Positions 49,101 to 56,200 of a DNA stretch of 64,000 nt are shown here, in pieces. This stretch comes from Angiostrongylus vasorum (lineage: Eukaryota > Nematoda > Chromadorea > Rhabditida > Metastrongylidae). The stretch spans positions 1,798,001-1,862,000 of the forward strand of contig JADANN010000433.1 in NCBI GenBank assembly GCA_018806985.1, read 5' to 3'. Every line of letters starts with the position of its first letter. The stretch's first letter is position 1. The notes beneath the pieces were generated by a model. The model was not told the origin of the DNA. It did not search any database and saw nothing but the letters and a program-made list of their open reading frames with translations. The position numbers and the translations under genes were made by a program.

Positions 49101-49172
49101 ATAATGTCGAATAGATCGATCCCACCAGCCTTCTGCCGCATATTTCCTCGCCAAATAAAGTGAATACTTCAT
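38425..49172 (-). CDS. PRMT9-type protein arginine N-methyltransferase (gene span)
   Basis: Transfers methyl groups from SAM to arginine (vertebrate PRMT9 acts on splicing factor SF3B2; for the worm this is inference). Exons on the minus strand: 49073-49172, 47552-47706, 47380-47486, 46899-47043, 46597-46716, 46458-46527, about 41857-42023, 41555-41642, 41376-41466, 40542-40814, 39163-39293, 38508-38869 and 38425-38475. Seen: TPR-like start, [18 protein letters not shown] motif [16 protein letters not shown], acidic post-I TTVES, double-E loop [38 protein letters not shown], then a second degenerate unit ([30 protein letters not shown]). Order and motifs match PRMT9 rather than PRMT7. Gaps remain after 49073 and on both sides of 39163-39293. 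Introns carry SINEs, RTE and AT repeats. Confidence 0.85.
38508..38869 (-). CDS. PRMT9 exon: second methyltransferase-like unit, C-terminal barrel
   Basis: The acceptor GATTTTTAG opens 120 codons: [40 protein letters not shown] and [13 protein letters not shown]. The layout matches the PRMT9 C-terminal half (LLxSGG..P..., N-rich segment, FWY barrel strand). Confidence 0.75.
39163..39293 (-). CDS. PRMT9 exon within second domain
   Basis: [20 protein letters not shown] then [13 protein letters not shown] parallels the segment of PRMT9 with SSVEKDQ...FWLRHVE. The acceptor reads CACGCACCTGCAG with no T-rich tract because a SINE of family A is inserted directly upstream. Donor AAAG/GTTAGA. Confidence 0.5.
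39298..39585 (+). repeat. SINE family A copy abutting PRMT9 exon
   Basis: The head GCGTGTGACGCAGTGGTCGG starts within a few bases of the PRMT9 splice acceptor on the other strand. B-box-like GGGCTCGAACCCGG and body AAATTGGTATTAAACTTGTC follow, with 3' end TTGACCAACGCCGAGAGCTT. Confidence 0.8.
39640..39950 (+). mobile_element. decayed RTE reverse transcriptase fragment
   Basis: Scrambled frames recall the RTE stretch between LKKAFDS and the GVRQG region: KAFHKI then [12 protein letters not shown] and PVQKLL-like pieces near 39656-39750. Very degenerate; low certainty. Confidence 0.35.
40542..40814 (-). CDS. PRMT9 exon: start of second methyltransferase-like domain
   Basis: Acceptor [31 protein letters not shown] then [11 protein letters not shown], equivalent to the [20 protein letters not shown] region of PRMT9. 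Acidic tail [20 protein letters not shown]. The donor GATG/GTGTAT is in phase 1. Confidence 0.65.
40880..41015 (+). repeat. SINE family B copy, partial
   Basis: ACAGGCGAAACGAAGGACAC then GCATGGTGTGCTGGTGAAC and the tail AGTTTCGCAAACATCTCAGC. Lies in a PRMT9 intron. Confidence 0.7.
41376..41466 (-). CDS. PRMT9 exon: end of first catalytic barrel
   Basis: Acceptor [28 protein letters not shown]. The phase from the previous exon is consistent. Donor end tentative (GTCG/GTATCA). Confidence 0.65.
41555..41642 (-). CDS. PRMT9 exon with CWEQ motif
   Basis: [20 protein letters not shown] then IFPLPYPMS. The CWEQ..FP block is a hallmark of the PRMT barrel. Non-consensus donor AGT/GTTAGT. Confidence 0.7.
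41857..42023 (-). CDS. PRMT9 exon with EPY segment
   Basis: Acceptor [31 protein letters not shown] then [14 protein letters not shown], matching the EPY...L...V.DF segment of PRMT9. The donor is uncertain (about 41857-41878). Confidence 0.7.
42310..42352 (+). repeat. AT dinucleotide microsatellite
   Basis: Two TA runs of about 18-20 bp separated by GTATATG. Confidence 0.9.
42756..42885 (+). ncRNA. hammerhead-like motif with conserved downstream element end
   Basis: GGCTCTGAAAACGGCGATAT then CGCCTAAACGTCAACC: stem II GGCGATATCGCC is perfect, but G8 of CTGANGA and the first G of GAAA are lost. Further 3' at 42861-42885 is GAATGCCGAGGTTGATATAA, the conserved terminus shared with the 18.7, 36.0 and 57.2 kb elements. 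Confidence 0.5.
42905..44790 (+). mobile_element. RTE-clade non-LTR retrotransposon, 5'-truncated and broken
   Basis: Lies in a PRMT9 intron on the opposite strand. It keeps the linker ([19 protein letters not shown]), the reverse transcriptase ([61 protein letters not shown], catalytic FADD at 43963-43974) and the C-terminus ([38 protein letters not shown]). The apurinic endonuclease domain is absent. Defects: a frame break near 43400, one extra base near 43909, local loss near 44090-44130, and TGA for the expected Trp at 44728-44730. RTE elements also move SINEs. Confidence 0.9.
44930..45490 (+). mobile_element. second RTE fragment (C-terminal part), degenerate
   Basis: Pieces [33 protein letters not shown], a frame-shifted WAGHIMR-like region ([20 protein letters not shown] in one frame) and [13 protein letters not shown] coding near 45310-45350. 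It resembles the 15.1-kb subfamily more than its neighbour at 42.9 kb. Confidence 0.6.
45535..45710 (+). repeat. SINE family A-like fragment
   Basis: CTCAGGGTCATAAAATTGGT then ACCGGAAGTATC matches the family A body (compare CTAGGGTCATAAAATTTCTG at 28.6 kb). Confidence 0.45.
45940..46216 (+). repeat. AT-rich microsatellite cluster (TA, TATG)
   Basis: TA runs near 45948-45970 and 46069-46121, interspersed TACATA units, a TATG run at 46171-46190 and a further TA run to 46214. Tyr/Ile/Met frames on both strands are artefacts. Confidence 0.9.
46458..46527 (-). CDS. PRMT9 exon
   Basis: Acceptor [28 protein letters not shown], directly continuing IPAN of the previous exon as in PRMT9 (IPAS-VIFGMAVE). 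The donor TCTG/GTAAAG in phase 1 fits exon 42023. Confidence 0.75.
46597..46716 (-). CDS. PRMT9 exon with double-E loop
   Basis: Acceptor [28 protein letters not shown] then [12 protein letters not shown]. The two glutamates of SE...GEG are the substrate arginine-binding loop. Donor AAT/GTGAGA. Confidence 0.8.
46899..47043 (-). CDS. PRMT9 exon: post-I region
   Basis: Acceptor [30 protein letters not shown] then [14 protein letters not shown]. The Glu of TTVES is the expected SAM ribose contact. The donor CGG/GTAAAT is in phase 0. Confidence 0.8.
47125..47300 (+). repeat. SINE family B copy, partial
   Basis: Between two PRMT9 exons, opposite strand: GAGAGGGGCAAAACGAAGGA, GCATGGTGTGGTGGTGAACG, a good B-box-like GTGATCGATCCCCAC and the tail TTTTGCAAATATATCAGCAT. 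Confidence 0.75.
47380..47486 (-). CDS. PRMT9 exon with SAM-binding motif I
   Basis: Acceptor [30 protein letters not shown] then [15 protein letters not shown]. The donor CTAG/GTGTGT is in phase 2. The intron upstream of it is 65 nt. Confidence 0.85.
47552..47706 (-). CDS. PRMT9 exon: last TPR-like helix and pre-catalytic segment
   Basis: Acceptor [29 protein letters not shown] then [15 protein letters not shown]. The QWHMLMIND block equals RWHFxMLND before the catalytic core of PRMT9. The donor AAA/GTATGA is in phase 0. Confidence 0.75.
47890..48120 (+). repeat. unclassified repeat family D
   Basis: GTGCGGATCCTAGCACCTGC then GCATTCGATTCGTTTTCCTC; related to 12.1 kb. Intronic in PRMT9. Confidence 0.45.
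48130..48310 (-). repeat. tRNA-derived SINE, third type
   Basis: Minus sense: A box GGGTTAGCGCAGTGGCTTGT (plus 48259-48278) and B-box-like GCTAGCTCGACCCCC (48218-48232). The body CCCAGCTGTCTCCAAGATTG does not match family A or B. Confidence 0.6.
48790..48965. repeat. small palindromic pair of truncated family B elements
   Basis: CACAATGATGCTGAGATATC on the left and GATATTCTCAGCATCATTGTG-like sequence on the right face each other around a remnant of the tRNA-like block (AGTAAAGGGTAATCGTGGC then TCGATTAGGGCCC). Confidence 0.65.
49073..49172 (-). CDS. PRMT9 candidate first coding exon
   Basis: ATG at 49170-49172; [20 protein letters not shown] then IRHYLTVLF, similar to the N-terminal TPR start of PRMT9 (AYAHYLLVL). 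An acceptor-like GAGCTCAG lies just upstream and could take a spliced leader. Donor GTTG/GTAAGG. Confidence 0.5.
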
Positions 49173-49489
49173 GCCTATTACCTGAGCTCAATCAAGCTAG
49201 CCTGAGGGCTCACAAATAACCATTTTCTGAAGAAGATAGCAGTCGAAGAGATAAAAACAAAAGCAAGCGACAATACAACTAGTTGTAATCAGTACCCAAC
49301 ACTGCCTAATGGTACTCAGTAATAACCAGTAAGTGCTAGTAAAGGGCACTGACAGTGGTAACAACGGTAATGATAGAAATAGTAGACAAAATGGAGAGAC
49401 GAAACAGAATCAAAAGAAATGAGTAATAAAACCTAAAGTGGTAATTAACAATAGTAAACAAATAATAAAACTACTAATATTGACAACAG

Positions 49490-49860
49490 TCACAACGATG
49501 CTAACATATTCGCAAAACTCTGGATCACGGGTGTCTGCGGTGGGGAACGAACGCTCTATTACGCTTTCCGGGGGCTAACGCGTTCACCACCACACCATGC
49601 GGGTCCTTCGCGTCGCCTGTCTCTCAGCTAGTTCTATCGATCAGCGCCATCAGGAGTCTCCCGTCAACGGGATTCAGGAACAGGAGAAATGAAGGACCTG
49701 CATCGTATGGTGGTGGACGCGTTAACCCCAGGAAAGGGTATTAGCGCGTTCCTTCTCCACCGCATACACCTGCGGTCCGGGTTTTTGCAAATATCTCAGC
49801 ATCACTGTGGTTGCATTTCGCATAACACCCTGCCGTAAAAAATTATAGTAGGCAACAAAA
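49490..49860. repeat. palindromic pair of family B elements
   Basis: A reverse copy (49490-49675) and a forward copy (49675-49860) meet near GTCAACGGGATTCAGGAACA. The arms carry the tRNA-like blocks in both orientations. Confidence 0.8.
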
Positions 49861-49921
49861 AAATGTAAAACATTGTGATTGACAACAATCTTATGAGTAT
49901 GTTATGGTGCTAGAATAGAGG

Positions 49922-50250
49922 ATAGGGTTCGGAACTAATCAATCCCTGAGAGATGCGCCATGCATTCGACTTCATTAATAGGGTTCGGAACTAATCAATC
50001 CCTGAGAGATGCGCCATGCATTCGACTTCATTAAGCAACGTCGGAGGTGACTGAATGCATATCTTGCCTCTACACTGACTTGTGGTAGCCCTCCGGTGTA
50101 TCAAGCCGGTGCTGCTATCCCCCTCAGACAGACTTAGTACCAATTTGCCGACCACGGAGGGAGAGAAGGTTGAGAACGTGGGGCGCGGGGATCGATCCCA
50201 CGTGTATTTCAGGGCGTCTCCGACCACCACCACACGCGCGCTCCTATAGT
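49922..50250 (-). repeat. SINE family A copy with 56-bp tandem duplication
   Basis: Minus sense: head GAGCGCGCGTGTGGTGGTGG, B box TGGGATCGATCCCCGCGC and body AAATTGGTACTAAGTCTGTC. The 3' end (plus 49922-50033) is present twice in tandem with a 56-bp period starting ATAGGGTTCGGAAC. Confidence 0.8.
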
Positions 50251-50739
50251 CGTAGCAAACAATAATGTCGACATATGAAACAACTATGATGGGAAGAATT
50301 TTCATCAAGATCCCACACATGTTTTTTGGACGGATTACGGACCTCATCAATCTTCCACTAATCGCTGGAAACTGATTAAGAACAAAACAACTCTGAAGAA
50401 GGATAGGGGATTATTCGCGATTACACGCAAGATCATGACATTTTATAGCTAGCTCGCTTCGCTTCGATGACAAAGAGACAAGAAAAAAGAAAGAAAAAAA
50501 GAAGGAAGGGAAAAGGGAAAGAGAAAAGAAATGCGAAAATTAGGGTTTCTTATGAACGTTCTGCTTCAAGGGCATCATTACCAATGTGACGTACAAATAT
50601 ATATCCGGGAAAAAATGGCAATAGATCGGTAGCGCCAAGGTCATCAACAAAAAGCGACAAAACATTCTACACTAACCTAAGTACTCTACACCACATATTT
50701 CTTCGTTCGAGGCCACTAAACATAGTGTTAACATCGTAG

Positions 50740-51130
50740 TTACTGCCTATTACTACTTCTTCTGGCCAGATGTGATGTAAAAATACAACCACTATGATAT
50801 TGAGATATTAGCAAAACTTGGACCCCAGACCAGATTCCAACCTATGATTACCCTTTCCGGAGGCTCAAGGGTTACCCTCTGCACCACTGAGGTCCTTAAG
50901 GCCCTTGGTTTGTCTTTCTCTCAGCCAGTTTCTTAGCTCAAAGGTGCCATCGCCAACCACCCGTCAACGGGATTGATCTGGGGAACACGAATCGGCACTG
51001 AACTTAGTTAAGTTGAGGGTATAGTCGGAATCATAATGTTAACTTTCTATTTATTGCCTTTTATTACTTTTTCCGGCTGGGTATGGTGTTAATTATGACC
51101 ATTATGATGCTGAGATATTTACTTGGAACA
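50740..51130 (-). repeat. SINE family B copy, full length, diverged subfamily
   Basis: In plus sense it runs from TACTGCCTATTACTACTTCT through CCTATGATTACCCTTTCCGG and CTCTGCACCACTGAGGTCC to the arm CGTCAACGGGATTGATCTGG. A second tail fragment follows at 51055-51120. Confidence 0.7.
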
Positions 51131-51564
51131 CAAGTATTGCACATGTCACATTAACACAATGGTTCCTACTATTAACACGGTTTATGAACAAATATAAGAA
51201 AACAAAAAGAACCCACATTTGAATCTAGCACATATGAACCTATTGAGAAAACTGATAAACAGTAACCACTCGGACCTATGAAGTAGAGGACCCTAGAACA
51301 ACGAGCAGTGAATGAAGTGCGGACATCGTTCTTAATCACTGAACTACCAAGGCGATAGCGCCAAATTCATAAACACAGACCGCAAGAGAAGGCTATGAAA
51401 CATACGAGACTGGCTTGACCGAGTACTCTACACCACATTATGTCTATGTACGAGGTCTTTTCACACAGTTCATGAACAACTGCAAAAAAGTAAAAAGAAC
51501 CCACATTACATTCTAGCAGATATGTAGAGAATGGCTCAAGCAGATATCTAAACAGATATAAACC

Positions 51565-51965
51565 AACCACTTAGATACTTGCATTGCCCGTGCTCACTAG
51601 TTGTGCGAGCCCCAGCATAATCTCCACGTTTTCGGAGTTTTGCTGACTTAGCCATTGCGGTTCCTTGGAGTCTAGCGGTTAGCCTAGCCAAAGTCTGCCC
51701 CTGGTCGTCACCAGCACATGCAGTCCCCGTCGTCTTTATGTACGAGAGAGATTTGCCACCATGCGACTAGTTTGATATCACGACGGTGGTTGCTCCTGGT
51801 ATCGGTTTACTCTCAACTGGGTTTATTGATAGGAACGCTGGACTCTTCCCAGCTTGGAAGACTCTGCTGAGGGGATGAATTCCTCCGCTATATATCGCAG
51901 CCCTACACCCATAAACATCTCCTAGCCACGATGAGGCGGCAAACCGTTGGAAGTATATAACGTTC
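51565..51965 (-). repeat. SINE-like family C copy with RTE-type tail
   Basis: In plus sense the reversed tail ACTTAGATACTTGCATTGCC leads into GTTGTGCGAGCCCCAGCATA and ends CTCCTAGCCACGATGAGGCG. Confidence 0.75.
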
Positions 51966-52079
51966 TAGCAGATATAAACCAATTGATAATGTTGATAAAG
52001 AAAAAATCACTCGAACCTATGAAATATATGATCCTAGGACATGATCCGGAGAAAAAACCCGATGATGCACCCCCCAAAT

Positions 52080-52490
52080 AGCCGGCAATCATAAGTCGGC
52101 TACCGTATCGTTAGTTTTGCAAACAGATAATCTATCTCGGAACCCAGTTATAGGCCGCATCGCGTCGGCAGGGGCGCGCGCGGTTGTCAGGCGGATGGTG
52201 CGTGCTAATAGTTAACTCGGAAAAATCAATTCCGTTTGTTTGCAGCGCGTAGTCCCTGTAACACTACTAATTACATTGGGGGCTAATTATCGAAGGACTT
52301 CTTCAGGAGCATTCCACGAACGTCTTCAGGGCCATCGGCTGGATCTTCGGATCACAGGATATCACCCGGAAGTCAGCACACACACACGCAGGAGCTTCCC
52401 TTAAACCACCGTCGTCTATTCTCGTCAAACCATTCTGCTCAACGATGACCTAGTCCGGATATCGCTTTCAATAATGAGCTTTCAAGAGTG
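52080..52490 (+). promoter_or_regulatory. GC-rich interval, possible promoter/5' region
   Basis: GGCCGCATCGCGTCGGCAGG then GGCGCGCGCGGTTGTC is far richer in CpG than its surroundings. It lies about 0.7 kb upstream of the first visible exon of the plus-strand Gln-rich gene and between that gene and the divergent PRMT9 start. No TATA box or known motif was identified. Confidence 0.3.
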
Positions 52491-53197
52491 GGTTTCGTTT
52501 TGTTATGCTTACTTTTTCCGGGCCAAAGCTTTGACTGTTCATTTTTAACCCAAGGTTTCATTTGGTTTTACTGGTTTCGTTTTACACAGTCGTATTGATT
52601 GTGTTCCTAGTGCTATCAGCATTACATTTTACTTCACCCTGTGCTGTCCTTTTTGACGAACTGTTACTGCACTGACATTGCTAGTTACTTTGAAGTAAAT
52701 ACCTATTAGGAAATAGAGGGATACTCTTAGATTTAATCGGTTGAGACGTTCTGTTTTAGCCTAAGGGTCACTCGTTACCGTACTGAAGTTAAGCGCTTTT
52801 CGATTTTCAGTCATTTTTTTTCATTCAGTAATATTTTTCAAGCCATTGTTAGAAGTAGAAGTTATTAGCGATCACATTACTACTTGCTTACTTGTATCGT
52901 TTTCCACTATGATTAGATCGTTTTTCAAATCAAGCCATTAAAGGAAAAAGATTTTAGGAGGGTTGGCTTATCAAATCACTGTGAAAGATTGAAGAATAGG
53001 ACTACCAAAGAGTTCTGTTATTAATATTCTTTGAGAAAATTTTGCCTATAAACCAGGACGGTCTTTAGGAGATAAACTTTCCTTTTGTGTCTATTTATAT
53101 CACACTATACTATGGTTTATTATTTACGTTGTGTCTACTTGTATATATTTGTGTCTATCGTTCTTTATGTTGTTGCTGTGAACATAACCCCTTTTAG

Positions 53198-53288
53198 AGA
53201 AGATGAATGGCTTGGATTGGGGTCTGGATTCGTGCTGGACGATGCATTCAAATGCACTAGCCCAATTGGGGCGGACACTTCTCTACAG
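53198..53288 (+). CDS. Gln-rich gene exon 1 (visible)
   Basis: Acceptor ACCCCTTTTAG, entering in phase 2; EDEWLGLGSGFVLDDAFKCT; donor CAG/GTATGT. The true first exon is upstream and unseen. Confidence 0.65.
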
Positions 53289-56200
53289 GTATGTTACTAC
53301 AATCCAAGAAGGCACCTTTACTTTACCTTATACGAATTGAAGTTAATCCCTGTATACTGATTCAAAAGACCACTTTGACATTTGATTCTTGTTTCTTGTA
53401 TCAGGCGTCGTTAGTAATGTTTTGCTTTGTCGAATGCTTGTTTTCTAACAACTCTTTCATGTAAGGTGCCTTTACGAGATCCCACACCTGTCGCCGTTTC
53501 GCCTCAAGACCTGATGGACTTTTCCTTTGCTGATAATTCACTTGCTGTTCCGATACGGGATTTCGGGGGTACTTTTTAGTCAATAACCATGTTGCCGTTC
53601 TGATACTGTTTCCGACTCAGAAAGTGAGCGTTTAGTTCCAAAGTGGAAACGAACCGCCTCGACTGTCACCTGTTTCGTCATCGTTTCAGTCCATGGCTCC
53701 TTTACAAAATATGTCATACGAGATGACGAATGCCACAGTGGTACAGGTATTCCACATGTTGGGTTAACCGCGCTAGTTCATCTTGGTGTACACTGTTTAC
53801 CTGTCTGTTCCAGGAGGATACGTACAATTCTTTTGAACAACCCTCAGTAGTTGTGAATGGTCATTATCAGACTATTGAACAACAGATTATCCAACCTCAG
53901 CAAGGGTTTTATCAGGTAAGGGTTAATTTTCATATCATTGTACTTTTGCACTCTTTTATAGTTCGTTCTTCATTTCTTATTCCAACTTTTGAAGTGTGCG
54001 AGTTGTTTAAGAAATCATGACATCGTTCGTGTTTGTTCGCATAGATTGTAAACTGACACTAAGTCATTCGTGCTGCAACTAAGGATATACGGTTGTCTTG
54101 CCACTTATTTGCTACTTATTTGTTTTTCTTTCTATATCTCTAACCTTTGTAGAAACTACTTGAGATAAAGGCGAAACGAAGGACTCGCTTGGTGTGTTGG
54201 TGAACGGGTTATCCCCCGGAAAGGGGAATAACGTATTCGATCCCCACCGCAGGCATCTGCAGTCCAGAGTTTTGCAAATATCTCAGCGTCATTGTGGTAG
54301 TATCTCACATAATACTCTGTCCTGAAAGATTGTTGCAGGCACTAAATAGTTAAAATTCTAATCTTCTTTTTTTCTTTTACTCACCATCTTTTGTCCTAAA
54401 TTTGGATATTGATCCAGTTTTTGTGTCGCTTGTCTTATGTCCGAGAACTGTTCGAACTGCTATGTACAATTTATCCTGCATTTTGTTGCTAGAAGTTCTT
54501 GTTTTTAGAGTCTTTAGTCATCTGTTATTTTTCTTTGAGTACTTTGCTCTACAGTTGTGTCCACCCTAGACTGTATCTGAAACTCCAATCCAACAAACGG
54601 TATCCACTTCAAGTCAACATACGTCATCCGGTAACGGTAACACTGCTTCTGGCTCACTCGTGCAACAAATCCTCAGTGCACCATCAACACGTCAAACACC
54701 TACACCTCAACATACTCGCCAACGACCAATTCAGCCAAAAACTCACAACAACGGACGGAAACGTGCTTCTGGTATGAGGATGTTTATGATCGATTTAATG
54801 CTAGTTCATCAATGGTGGTAAGAAAAGTGCAAGAGACGTAAGATGTTATGAGGATGGAGAAAAAGACATTCGTAGTTACACAGAACTTTGCACCATTTTT
54901 GTCTGATAATCATACCTTAGCAACAGTGAAGATGAATAGGGTTTGAGGTTGCCTACTGGCTAGGTCGATGTAGCTTGCCTATTCTTGCAACTCCGTAGTA
55001 TTTTTTAGCGGTGAAAAATTTAAGGAGTCGATTACTAATGTTTGAGTTCAAATCTGGCGTGTTTAATAATCTCGGTCAAATCTGGCAGGTTTAATAATAT
55101 CTACTTTTTTCATAGATTGAATGAATATCTGTTGCATAAGCGCTATTTGAAGACTTTTTTAGTAAACCTTATTCATTGTAGCATTTTTTAGTCAATTCTC
55201 ATTCTGGGATAACGAACAAGTCGAACAAAGTAGAGTCTTCTACCACAAATTCGAATCAAACAGAAGTTCGGTTTAGTATGACTGCACTGACACGGGTTTG
55301 TGTTTCCCGTTTTCTCCATTTATCACGGGAATTCCCCTGCCGGCTGGATAACTCATGAAAATGTGTTTAGATTACTGAAATCGGTGCGGAGATGGCTCAG
55401 CTACAGGAGCAACAAGATAAGTTAGGCATCAACAATTCGCAAAGGCTGAGTGAACTGCAAGCACAGCGGGCCAGCATCCTCTACGAAGCCTTGTGTTCAC
55501 AGAAGTATGATCGTTTCCTTTTGTTTTATTTTTCGTTTTCATTCTTTTTTTTTCTTAATTGGCAATAGACATATGGTTTTTTACGCTTTCTTACTTGTAT
55601 TCCTTTTTTTGTTCATGTTCTTTTCTGAACTACTGATGTGATAACACTTTCTATCTCTTAACACCGCAAAATCAAAAAGAGATTGCCTTTCGTTCGTCGT
55701 TTCGCTTGCGCTGGTTGACGTTCCTACGTCACCTCGTAATTGATCACGGTGTCTAGCGTGCGCGAAGCCATCAATGGCCTTGATTGGATAGGAAAGGCCA
55801 CTAAAAAAATGTTCCACTCTTCCTAGTGGTGATAATTATGCATAAGAGCAAGCATGTTTTCTAATTAAAGTTGATTTAAGTAAATAATGACGAAGTTGCG
55901 AAAACCATGGGGTTCAGCTTGACCGTAGTGATATGAACATATTCTTAAAGAGGATTTAGCACTATTTACACCGATTTGGAATTAACGAGGTGCCGTGCTA
56001 AGATCATATCAACAGAGCGGAAAATGGTTTGTTTCATGAATGATCGTTGAAATTGGCCGGGACTGTTTCATGATTAGTTCGTCATAATTGTTATCTCTTG
56101 GAAACCGTTATTCCATCCCGATAACAACTTGATATGCACCACTTGTACCGCGTATAATTACCACGTGATTTGATGGGGTGCTAACAAAGTTTCTATTCGT

